The notes beneath the pieces are model-generated. The model searched no databases, was not told where the DNA came from, and was given only the letters and a program-made list of their open reading frames with translations. This document shows, one piece after another, positions 1 through 10,417 of a stretch of DNA of 64,000 bases. How positions within the stretch are numbered: the stretch's first letter is position 1; every line of letters begins with the position of its first letter. The translations under genes were made by a program, and so were the position numbers. Origin of the DNA: Merluccius polli (Eukaryota; Chordata; Actinopteri; Gadiformes; Merlucciidae); the NCBI GenBank assembly GCA_030340625.1, contig JAOPHQ010004838.1, forward strand, positions 465,001 to 529,000. Direction: 5' to 3'.

Positions 1-72
1 AGCTCTAATGATAAAAGCTTCATATAAAGGGATCACCATCCAGGGAAATTCACACACGCACACACACACACG

Positions 73-108
<36 letters not shown>

Positions 109-214
109 ATTTGAGCTGGCTACTTCTAATAAAACACACACACACAAACAATTTGAGCTCTAATGATTTAGGAAAAAGCTTCATATAAAGGGATCACCAT
201 CCAGGGAAAACCAC

Positions 215-247
<33 letters not shown>

Positions 248-270
248 CACGCACAGACACTCACACACCA
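1..270. repeat. Tandemly duplicated CA-microsatellite block
   Basis: A segment containing AGCTTCATATAAAGGGATCA and CCATCCAGGGAAA occurs at about 16-48 and again at about 177-209. Each copy is followed by a long (CA)n tract (51-108 and 212-268). The roughly 160-bp unit is therefore duplicated head to tail. It would lie in intron 1 of the minus-strand gene proposed next door. Nothing coding is seen. Confidence 0.85.
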
Positions 271-357
271 ATATGTGCAGCAGGGTAAAGTGAAGTATAG
301 TAATTGAAGCCCACATGCACCAGCCAGCCGCGCGCATCCCTCCGGTTTCATCCTTAC

Positions 358-436
358 CTCCCGCCGAGGCGGCCAGCGGCTGCACGCGCCAAAATAATCC
401 CGATACGGTGAGAAAGGCGATCGCGAATCGGGACAT
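358..436 (-). CDS. Candidate first coding exon: signal peptide of a secreted or membrane protein
   Basis: On the minus strand an ATG at 436-434 (A at -3, a good context) opens 26 codons plus one base, then a consensus splice donor GTAAGG at 357-352. The peptide starts MSRFAIAFLTVSGLFW and ends in an Ala/Ser/Gly stretch, the shape of a cleavable signal peptide: a basic residue at position 3, a hydrophobic core at about 5-16, then small residues. The exon is CpG-rich, unlike the DNA around it. Phase-1 signal-peptide exons are usual for receptors with Ig, MAM or FN3 domains. The ending Ala-Gly-Gly at a phase-1 junction recalls the R2B receptor tyrosine phosphatases (PTPRT/K/M/U), but this is only a guess. 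The rest of the gene would lie to the left. An upstream in-frame GTG at 472 is not needed. It could still be a chance ORF. Confidence 0.45.
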
Positions 437-472
437 CGTTGCGGGGAGCGCGGGCTTACAGCCACACGGCAC

Positions 473-585
473 TTCTCTCTCTCTCTCTCTCCCGCCAGTC
501 CGACCAGAGTCTCCTCTCTCCTCTTCTCTCCTCTCCTCCCTCCTCCTCCCTCCTCCCTCCTCCTCCTCCTCCTCCCTCGTTGTCG
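473..585. repeat. Polypyrimidine (CT)n/(CCT)n tract
   Basis: More than 100 bases almost wholly C and T on the plus strand, starting as (CT)n and ending as (CCT)n. It lies about 40 bases upstream of the candidate start codon. Confidence 0.9.
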
Positions 586-661
586 TCTAGCGCCGTTATT
601 CAGTCAACAAAAAAAAATCAAAATCAAACTGGAAGCGGTTTGCAGAGAAGGAGGACCGGAT

Positions 662-696
<35 letters not shown>

Positions 697-752
697 TACA
701 TGCACATAGACATACATACATACAGATACACACACACACACACACACACACC
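662..752. repeat. (CA)n/(CATA)n microsatellite
   Basis: Two pure (CA)n runs flank a CATA-type middle section. Confidence 0.9.
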
Positions 753-833
753 CCTGAACCAGTCCGCGCAGCATCCACGCCGCTGTGGAGCTCTTGAGGT
801 GTGCAGCGTGAGTGAGGTACGCGGATCTCCCGC

Positions 834-892
834 GTGTGTGTGTGTGTGTGTGTGTGTGTGGTGTGGTGAGAGAGGGAAATAAAGAGAGAGAG

Positions 893-974
<82 letters not shown>
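834..974. repeat. Compound (GT)n-(GA)n microsatellite
   Basis: A (GT)n run at 834-866 passes straight into a (GA)n run of about 105 bases (868-974) with a few interruptions. The long frames read from it (CVCV, SLSLSL, RERERE) are products of the repeat, not proteins. Confidence 0.95.
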
Positions 975-1039
975 GGGGGATGAGAGGGGCAGATGATGGG
1001 AGGCGGGGTGGGAGCGGGAGTGCGCCTTTCTTGTCTCCC

Positions 1040-1293
1040 CCCCCCCCCCCACCCACCCCCTCCTCCTCCTCCTGCTCTCCAATGATAAATAGCAGAAAGG
1101 TGGAGCAGGGCGGGAGGAATAGGCGACAGAGATCCGTTTTTAGAGCCGGTTTTTTGGGGGGGAGTGTGTGACGTTTCACTGTGTGCGCGTCAGTGTGTTC
1201 AGAGGAGATGTGACTGATCTAACGAGACTGGAGGGGGGGTTCAGGGGGGGGGGGGGGGGGTGATGTCGTTCAGGTGGATGGGGGGGGGGGGGG
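1040..1293. repeat. Homopolymer C and G runs
   Basis: Poly-C at about 1040-1050 and two poly-G runs near 1245-1260 and 1280-1292. The two poly-G runs sit in near-copies of the phrase GTGATGTCGTTCAG, so a short tandem duplication is present. Confidence 0.8.
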
Positions 1294-1555
1294 TGATGTC
1301 GTTCAGAGATGTGGAGACCACTTATTTTTACAGAGTCGTGCACAGCTGTTTCTTTTTATTTCCATGGTAGGTTTAAAGGAGTTGACTCATTTTGAGCAGA
1401 GGTGAATATATTTGCAATATTCCTACCGAGGAAAGGCGAGGCGCTTAAGGACAGATGACAACAGCCCGGCCTAACTGCTATGACAAAATAACTATTATAA
1501 AAAAAAGGAAAAAAAATGCCTGCTTGACATCCAGGTTCAAGGTCAATCTATGTTT

Positions 1556-1559
<4 letters not shown>

Positions 1560-1593
<34 letters not shown>

Positions 1594-1723
1594 TGTATAT
1601 ATATAGTGATGAGTACTCTTAGCATCCTTGAGAATTTCACACAAAGTGTTGAAATGTGTGAAATGAAGGGTCCAACTGGCAGCCTGCAGACTTTTCAAGA
1701 GACACTAGACAACCCACACACAT

Positions 1724-1764
<41 letters not shown>

Positions 1765-1943
1765 CACACACACACCCGCGCACACACCCGCGCACGCACA
1801 TACACACGCGCGTGGCAGACAGCCCGTGGTTAGGCCCACGGCTTGCCTAGCCCCCTCCGCCATCCATCTCGCTGCTCTCCCCGGACCTTTAGGAGCCCTT
1901 AGCTAACTCCCTCGCACACAGAGAGAACCACCGCCGAGTGTTT

Positions 1944-1980
<37 letters not shown>
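1560..1980. repeat. Cluster of (TA)n and (CA)n microsatellites
   Basis: (TA)n at 1560-1605, a (CA)n/(CGCA)n tract at 1715-1812 and pure (CA)n at 1945-1980. The sequence between them shows no gene. Confidence 0.9.
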
Positions 1981-1985
<5 letters not shown>

Positions 1986-3417
1986 CACCAGCGGCTCCAT
2001 GGAGCACAAGAGCTAATGCGCCGACTCAATGGTAGGCGATGAGTCCTCCTAAATAGAAGATGGGGTTTGTTTTCGTTGGGTTTTTTTCCAGACTATTGTC
2101 ACTATGTGGTGAAGCCGCCTTGCGCTGGCGGATGGGGTGTGTAGTCTAAAGCAGGACAGCAAACGACATTGCATTATGGACTTTATTATTTGTTATGTGC
2201 ATGTGTGTACTTTTCTACAGATGTTGTCTATTTTATCGTATTGGCACGTCGGTTGTAACTGCAACATAATACTTTTTTAGGGTTGATCCGGGCCGTTTGA
2301 TTGATATGACGTGTTATCGTCAATGTCTGGGCTGCAGAAGGGATTATGCCAAGTGTCCTCTTCTAGACAGAAACGTTTGCTAATGCGGAGGGATGATAAT
2401 GGGTCCAAACTCAATTTAGTTTTGTGGTCAAGTTGCTACAAGGAAATAACAAGCCCAACTATAGAAGGATTGAATTTAATACTTTTTTTGCTGCTACCAT
2501 GCCAATACTGTATCCAATTTTCAGGATCACATTGTCTGTAGCTTCATTCAACTAAGAACAGCCCATTCTCCGGAGTTTGCTGTGCCAGTGATGTCTTTGA
2601 ACCCAGACAGCAATTTTTTTTCTCCCCACCATTAACGGTCTGATCTGCCAAGCGATTGTACGTCCTCCACCTTTTCTCCCTTGACCTCCTAAACACCGCT
2701 CGTTATTTAATTCTCTGTCTGGCTTTTTTTTTCATTTCCTCCTGCGGCAGAGCTTTGTTCGTCGTGAAATTAAAAAAATAAAATAAAAATAGAGATTCCC
2801 AAAAAATCAGCTCCCCTCATGTTCAATGTCAACTTTAACCCTTATTAGCCACACCCGTCCTCCCGATACGCGCTCACACCGGCGGCTTACCTCCAAAGCC
2901 CTTATGCTAATAATGAGCACAGCCCTGTGCCGCCAGGGCTTGCATCTGTCAATAAGAGTAATGCTCACTCTGGACCGGCCACTGTGTCAGGGAGAATCAA
3001 CAGTACACTCCGGCGATGACGAAGGGAGCCTGGCTTCTGGGAGGACTGAGGCCGGGGCGGGCAGCCTAATTGGCTGGCGGTGACTCGTGTATGTCACTCA
3101 CCGGGGTTTTTTCAGGTCCTGACATACGGCACCCGGATGACGGAGGCTCTCACATCCAGGCCAGCCAGCCCGCCTGTCACTGGTGCAACACCAACAACCG
3201 CCCGGTGCAAAACCACCGGGCGTCCGCGAAAACACGAGGTCACGCATCTCCTGCTTGTACCTTGCAAAAGCAACAAGAGCCAGGCTGCTCTCTCGGCGCG
3301 GGAGTGGTCTTGACACCGGTGGCCTTGGGTCCCGCCGAAGCCACCTGAGGGAATTTTTGTACAATTTTTCCCGTCATGTTTCCCTAATGTGCTTCAACCG
3401 ACGAGGTGCCGTGGCTC
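1981..3417. other. Non-repetitive flank with GC-raised segment; no gene seen
   Basis: No convincing exon. The part at about 2640-3060 has few simple repeats, balanced composition and scattered CpG, with TTATTAGCC and CTAATAATGAGC cores. It is a plausible conserved non-coding element, but conservation cannot be judged from one genome. CpG stays frequent to about 3340. Confidence 0.35.
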
Positions 3418-3441
3418 GGGGGGGGGGGGGGGGGGGGGGGG
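3418..3441. repeat. Poly-G run
   Basis: About 24 uninterrupted G. Confidence 0.95.
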
Positions 3442-4038
3442 TCTGCTCGTGATTGAACTGCAACAAAACATGGCTGTGATGCATCAGCCGACCCTGCCCA
3501 ACCCCTCGTTCGTAGATTCACCATTGCAACGAGCCAAACAAGCACATGAGCTAGTGGTTTGGCCTTTGCTAGCACCGCGCATCCTGCCAAACCAACGCAA
3601 CACTCCTCCGGCCCGGGATGTCAAAAGCAATTCCATCAGCGGCGCAACCAGACAGAATATGTTTTTTTTCAAACAAGGCATGACATTTGCTGCATTCTTG
3701 TGTTGACAGTTTTTTGAACGGAGGGGTAGAAAAATCAGACGGAGCGGCGCCACTCCGGCCTGTCACCTTGTCGTGCGAGTGCGAGGTGGCGCGCCACGGC
3801 ACCGGAGTGATGAGGTCCCGGCTCCGCCCGCCCACTCGCCAGACCCCCAGAGGCAGGCGGACTTGTTAATCAAGCGGCGGGGAAAAACAAAGCCATTCGC
3901 CGCACGCATCCTCCTCCTCTTCCTCGCACCGTTCCAAAAGAAAAGGTTTTTTTTTTTTTTTTTTTGGAGGGGCGGGTGCAGCAAAACCTAAAATGGACCC
4001 TCTTTTCTGCCTTAAGGGGAAAAAGCTCTCGTTGTTTG

Positions 4039-4078
<40 letters not shown>

Positions 4079-4747
4079 TTGTTTGTTTTTTAATATGCGC
4101 TCGCACGGGCGTGCAGCAGATGACATGCTGTGGGGATAAACTGCCATCAAATTGATTTAAGATTCTTCAGCCACACTCGGCGGCGCATAAATAAAACCAT
4201 CACGGCTCGTATGGGTTCCCATTTCCTGCGAAACAACGCGCGCTGTTAGGGCGGTGGCGACACTAAAAGTCATTTGTTTGATACAGGAACCCATAGACGG
4301 CACCGTTTCTATTACTCTTAAACGACGGACGTCATTGATTTCCATAACACCATCGCCCTTCGAGATGTGTGAGCGGTCGCAATTGGATCCAGCAGTTTTC
4401 CATCGTGCCTCTCGGAGCAAATGAGCAGCGGACCTGCATTTGCAACAAACAAACGCAGAACAACTGTAATGCCATTTCCTGTTATACAAAAGCTATTTAA
4501 ATACACAGAGCAATTTTAACTTAATTATCTCTGCTTTAAAACACAAAGGAGGGGAAAAAAACAACTCTTTTATTTATTTGGGAGTGAAGGAGCCATCGTG
4601 ATCTTTTGCGAACGAGGAATAACATCACATTCCTGTAGTTTTCCAGTTAGGTATGTTCTAATATTAATCTTTGTTGATGTTTTTTTCTTTAAATATGCAA
4701 ACACACTTTTGCCTTCTCCCTTGGGAAAAGACAAAAGGAAAAACTCA
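3442..4747. other. CpG-rich intergenic stretch; no gene seen
   Basis: The section at 3725-3905 is CpG-dense and contains nested short inverted motifs such as GGTGGCGCGCCAC. Poly-T at 3947-3965 and a (GT)n tract at 4039-4090 follow. The part at 4160-4480 is low in repeats and again CpG-containing, so it could be regulatory. Frames over it are short and show no codon signature or splice pairs. Confidence 0.35.
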
Positions 4748-4865
4748 AACACACACACACACACACACTCACACACACACACACACACACACATACATTC
4801 GCGCACACACACACACACACACACACTCACACACACACATACACATACACGCACACAAACACGCA
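4748..4865. repeat. Interrupted (CA)n microsatellite
   Basis: About 118 bases of CA with TC, TA and GC interruptions. Confidence 0.95.
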
Positions 4866-6530
4866 TCCCCTTTTCCACCAGTGCAGGCAATTCACTCTGA
4901 TGCCTAACTTACTACTGCCATCTAGGGATGTGTAAGGCTTCTGGCTAAATGTGCTCGGCATCATTGTTAGAATATGCATAATGCACATTGATGTTCTCAC
5001 AAGCATGTAACCACAATGAATGAATATAAAACAACCATAATGTCCAAAAAACACATAACGGTATGCTCATTCTGTCCTGAAACCAGAGTGCCTGGAAAAA
5101 CCAATGGCAAACTTGCATACAGGAATTGATTTGGAGACCAGAGGGTTTTGGTCGAGGCAAGCAGCCGTGTTCATTGCCGCGTTGCCTTCAGATTCACTTT
5201 TCTACCTTAATATATCCTGACAGTCCTGACTTGGACATTTAAAGGAGAGTGTACAACGAGAAAACATTTTGTCATTTCGATACAAACATACGTTTTGAGG
5301 TTCTACTTTTATATCATGTTTCCTAGTTACACATTGCTATTATTAAATATATAACATGACAAGATACAAGTGTTTTGGCCTTAAAAATAGAATTATAAAA
5401 AAGATACTGTCATGTAGTTATGGTTATGGTTTTGAGCATGTGTGTGTGCATGGGCGCATGTGCGTGCATGTGCACGGTATGTATGAAAAGAAAGCAAGCA
5501 AGCAAGCAAAGCTGAGAATTGTCGATAGTTTCAATTTGTTTTTAAATGTTCAACATTTCAACCCACTATCGAACACGTCCTACCTTTTTATTTTTGTTCA
5601 TTACTAATTCAAATTGTTACATCCCCAACTGAGAGTATTGTCGCCTGACCATAAATAATGTGTGTGTGTGTGTGTACATGTGTGCATGCGTGTGCATGCG
5701 TGCGTGTTTAGTGTGGGTGTGTTTGGTGTTTGTTTGTGTGCACCTCCATCTGGATGTGACAGTTGAAGTCCCTCCTTGTTATACATGTATTTTTCTCCTT
5801 GGATGCTGGCAGACAATGAGGTGAAAGAAGCTGGCGGCTACCTCTCACTAGCACTCTCACATCCCAGCAGGAGTCCACTCCCACCCAATAACAGACCCAA
5901 TCTCAAGGCTGCCTGGCAAGAAGAGTAGGGCGGTACCTTCACCTCAGTGGCACCTCAGTCTTTGTTGTTGTTGTTGTTGTTGTTGTCATTGCAGAGATGG
6001 ACACGCATACCATTCGACATACACATGCATGCACAAGGACATATAACCACTCGTGCACAACAACGTTGTGCGCACACACACATACACACACACACTTGTG
6101 CATGCTTGATTTGTATTGATATGCACACGCATTGGCCTGAGCACAAGTGTGTGGTTATGTGCACTGCATGGCGCACACAAATGCCCATGCACGTGCACAC
6201 ACACACACACCCACACACACACACACACACATCAGGCTCAGTCATCTCTAACTATCTAAAAAGATCTCTTAAGGTTCAAAGAGGAAGAAAGAGAGATAGA
6301 GAAGGAGGCAGCAGCAGTCGTTGCTGGGGTGGAGCTGATAGTCTGATAGGTAGGGGTGGGGGTGGGGGTGGGATGGTGGGGATGGAGGCGGTAGTGCTAT
6401 ATAGATAGGGTGTGATAGTCAGAGCATGCCAAGAGATAGAGAGACAGAGACAGTCACTGGTTAGCTGGCTAATGAGTAAAAGCTATAGTGTCTGTGCACC
6501 CTGATTGAGATTTAGGAGGTGTGGGTTGGT

Positions 6531-6561
<31 letters not shown>

Positions 6562-7022
6562 GGGCTGGGTGGGAGAGGGTCACAGGTGGCAGTGCATCAG
6601 CCAACCTATCCGGAAGGCTCTTAACCCCCGGCCCAGTCTCCACGTCGAGCCCATTATCCTCCGCTGTGACACGGCAGCTTTTCATTGGATGTTATGCAAT
6701 TAGCATTAGCATTGTCTGGGTTGCTTACGATGCATGGCGCGGCACATGGCGGTAAATGCCATCAACGATCAAAAGAACGAAAATTAAGCTAGTAGTAGTA
6801 ACTAGTCAAATAAGGCAAATAATAACAAACCAACACAAAAACTCAAATAGGAGTACTTATAGGCCTACTGAGTAGCAATGTTTGTGTTGTGTCCGGTGGC
6901 CTTTTCAGAATGATGTCATGTTCCTGTCATCTTTTTATTGGTGGGCAGCCATGCTCTGCTCCTAACCAATACTGACAGCTCCACTTCATGGTGCTTTCTT
7001 TTCACAAGCTGTGGCAGTAGGC
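4866..7022. other. Intergenic sequence with small simple repeats; no gene seen
   Basis: It holds GT-rich stretches near 5430-5480 and 5658-5740, (TTG)n at 5961-5986, imperfect CA tracts at 6060-6231, and a GT plus poly-G run at 6529-6564. No exon-like unit was recognised. Confidence 0.6.
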
Positions 7023-7135
7023 CAGCGCACACACACACAAACACATGCACACATAAACACAAACACGCACACATACACTCATGCACGCACAGACATCCAC
7101 ACGCATGCATGCACGCACAGACACATATGCACATA

Positions 7136-7172
<37 letters not shown>

Positions 7173-7203
7173 ATGCATTCACACACACACACACTCATGC
7201 ATT

Positions 7204-7234
<31 letters not shown>

Positions 7235-7323
7235 TCATGCATTCACATACACACACACACACACACACAGTCATGCATTCACATACACACACACACACAC
7301 ACTCATGCATCCACACACACACA
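7023..7323. repeat. Higher-order CA satellite with TCATGCAT punctuation
   Basis: Runs of (CA)n alternate with the phrase TCATGCATTCACA, which recurs at about 7171, 7195, 7235, 7271 and 7303. This makes an irregular higher-order tandem repeat. The long His/Thr frames it creates are not coding. Confidence 0.9.
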
Positions 7324-7462
7324 GAGGTCCTCCACAACATCTAAATTAGGTAATTATCTGACTTGTGAGTAGAGAGTAGGCAGCCAACGGCGTTCACGGG
7401 CTATCCTCAACATAGGAATATGAATTGCCTTCTGCAAGTCAACAGACGTCTTGGATTGAGGC

Positions 7463-7804
7463 AGAGAGAGAGAGCGAGAGAGAGAGAGAGAGAGAGCCAA
7501 AGTAGGCAGAGGTTGGCCTTTCTTACTTTTGTCCAAGTAACAAGCAACAACTTCTATTTTTTTTCTCCCCTTAGAAAGGTTACCTCTGAAAGGTTTCATT
7601 GTTGCGCTGTCCTTGTTCAAAGGTAGCAGCATGCCAATACTGTCAATAGTTAGAACCAACCAACACACTTCCTCTTTGGTTTGGTTTCATTGTTCTCCCA
7701 CAGAGCCGCGTCCACACTTCTTAGCCTTGCACTATTAAGCTCTGAATGAGGAAATACAGCAAAAACAGAGGAGGAGGAGGAGGAGGAGGAGGAGGAGGAG
7801 GAGG
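7463..7804. repeat. (GA)n and (GGA)n microsatellites
   Basis: (GA)n at 7463-7496 and (GGA)n at 7767-7804, with unremarkable sequence between them. Confidence 0.9.
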
Positions 7805-10112
7805 GTGGGGCGGCGAGAAGAGGCATCGGAAGAGAAGGAAAGAACAGCATGGAGGGAAAGTGAAATGAGAACGAGAGAAGGGAAGACAGAAACGAATAAA
7901 AACACACCTTGGAGGAGACGCTACGGTGGAAGAAATTATAATTCACGCTGCCTCAGGTTCTCTTGTTATGTGCAGTGTGAAAGGTCAGGAATTGCCTTTC
8001 TCTGATCAGTAAGAGAAATCAAATATAACAGTGATCTGGAAAATGTTCGCCTGTACTGAGCTGGCCACGGCCGATATCAAAACGCCTGCACAATGAAGGA
8101 TATTAGAAAATGTGCCGCAAGCAGACATACCCCACCACCACTCCCTCCTGCTGAAGCCCTCACCACCTCATTGATATTCACTGAAGCTCTACATTGATAA
8201 TTGCCTGCTGAGCTCCTGATCAATTCTGTAATTACCTATCAAAACTCCATGATTCCATGTGTATACCTAGATTTAGCATATGTATGTGTGTGTGTGCTTG
8301 CATGTGTGTGGTTTTGTGTGCAGTATGTGTGTGTGTGCATGTGTGTGCATGCATGTGTGTGCATGTGTGTGTGTGCATGTGTGGGTCCAGAAGGAAGACA
8401 TGTGGAAGGGGTATTGAATGAGAATAAGCTAAGTAAGCAGAGTGGTAGTCCTCTCTGAATCCCCCACAAGACATCAGTCCACAAGTTCATGTGCAGCCAT
8501 GGAATGGTTTGAAGGCTGCAACATTTATCCGTGTTCAAACGTGCGCAGCTAAGACGTGCTTAACAGCTAACTTTGCACGATGCGGAGATGGGCATTCTGG
8601 GTAGCCGCGGTTAGCATTGGAGCCGGAGTGCACGCTTACAGATCTCCGCCTCCAGCAACATGATTGGTCGAAACAAATACAAAGCGAAAGATAGTGAAAC
8701 GCCCCGTTCACCCAGATTTGAGCTTGTCTGCCATCAGACTTTAGGATATTAATCTAAAGTCTGATTTGTGAGACTATAGGGGCCGGATGAATAAACGGTG
8801 CTGTGCTGAGAAATGCCCTCAGAAACATTCATATTCGTGTTTCCATGCAGGATTCAAGATATATTAAAAAAACCTGTGAGGTGAGAATATGCATAATATC
8901 TACGCACCCTTGAGACCACACGTACGCAGTGTTGGAAGTCAGTGTGATATGTTGAGACCGTGAGCAAAAGGCAGAGAGAGATACAGAGTTACAATATCAA
9001 TATTTTGCTCCTCAACTCAGCTTTATTGTATAATACACTTATTTTTAAACTGCACTTGGATCCAAGCTAACAGAAGGATTGTATAAACTATACAATAAAC
9101 AAGGGTTACACTTGATGAAAGAGTTAAATGTTTAATGAGTGCCTCCATATCGGCAGCAACAAACACTGAATCAGTACACAATTTAGCCAGAAATCTATAA
9201 CAACTTCGATTTAGCAACCAGCACAAACGCGGCGTTATGAATTGTTGAAAGTGCACATTTCATGCATGTGACCCTGTATATTTCCACAGAAAGCTGTGGA
9301 CGTGATGTTGTATCAATCGATCGTTTTCGTTTCATATTGACTATATATTATCGTTGATGAATAACAGTGAAGGTTATTACTATTAGTACTAATTCTCTTC
9401 ACAAATCATTAAAGTGTCATTATAGTGACCGCTGGCTTGTAGTTAAACCGATGTTGCACATTAGCCCTAAAAAAAAAAAGGTTTTCTTTACATTCCCTTC
9501 ACATTATAAATTAATGAAACAAACTCATGACTCAGAAAGAGCAATCAGTTTATTGAGAAATCCAGGTAATTATGGGGGTTGCTAGAAACATGTTTGGTCA
9601 ATTTAGGGATTTGACGTGGTGTGGACAATCTTAGGACAACCGATATGTATCAACAGAAAACCCTGTACCATTGTTCTACGCATGATAAAGACATAGAGAT
9701 ATCTATAAAGGGACGACCACCAACCTGATCCTGGTCTGTCAATAGCTATTCCTGAAGCATCCTTCTCCTGCACCCCCTCTTCAAGTCCACTCCTCCTCCC
9801 CTCCTCCTCCTCCTTCTCTCCATTTATCTTGAACGGGACAGATAGTTTTGGTGAGAGCCAACACTCTGTGCTTGTAGCTTTGCCTTGCCCCTCTAAGGTG
9901 GCCTGTTATGACTGATGGAGCATGGATAAAGAAATAGACCTGTTTCTGGCTTGTTGTTCTTCTTATATTTTGTGTTGGTTGGTTTTGTTCTGTTGCCTCT
10001 TACGTTCAACTCGCATGCTGATTTGACTAGACTCGGGAAGCAGGGTTTGTTGGCTCATAGAGATCAAGAGCCAATGAAAAATTCAGTATGTTATGTGCTG
10101 TCCATTTTGATT

Positions 10113-10114
<2 letters not shown>
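7805..10114. other. Intergenic sequence; no gene seen
   Basis: GT-rich repeats occupy 8280-8382. A 12-bp perfect hairpin (ATCAGACTTTAG at 8733-8744, its complement at 8754-8765) lies near the middle. A weak pyrimidine tract is at 9770-9830. No exon, LINE tail or transposon end was recognised. Confidence 0.5.
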
Positions 10115-10151
<37 letters not shown>

Positions 10152-10417
10152 TCTCTCTCTCTCGGCAATTGTGTCGGGGTGGGGCTGGTGCTGCGTCAAT
10201 GTTTCAGGGCCCGTGTTCGCTGTAGCAGGTATCATCATTATGTGGAGATCAAGGAGACCATCCAGTGTCCAGTGTGACCCTGAAGGAGAGAGAACGGCTC
10301 ACTTATTCACAATAACTCACCTCCATCACTCTTCTGCGTTCGATCTCCTCCTCCCTCTCTTTCAGTCCCTCTCCCTCTCTCTCTCTCCATCACTCTCTCT
10401 CTCTCTCTGTCTCTTTC
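10115..10417. repeat. (CT)n microsatellites
   Basis: (CT)n at 10115-10163 and a second CT-rich tract at about 10360-10417, separated by about 200 bases of ordinary sequence. Confidence 0.9.

Larger units (their letters stand above)
437..1200 (-). promoter_or_regulatory. Putative 5' UTR/promoter region of the minus-strand gene
   Basis: This is inferred only from its position upstream of the candidate first exon. The plus strand carries a CT/CCT-rich tract at 473-585 (purine-rich in the transcript sense), CA tracts at 662-752, a GT tract at 834-866 and a (GA)n tract at 868-974. CpG-containing sequence lies between them (760-830 and 1000-1200). No clear TATA box was found. Purine/pyrimidine asymmetric tracts are common near teleost CpG promoters, but nothing here fixes a transcription start. 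Confidence 0.3.

Noticed and set aside
439..1179. Long frames of Thr-His, Cys-Val, Ser-Leu or Arg-Glu repeats
   Set aside because: They are translations of (CA)n and (GA)n microsatellites in several frames at once.
6938..7372. 144-codon His/Thr-rich frame
   Set aside because: Produced entirely by the CA higher-order repeat, and all alternative frames are equally long.
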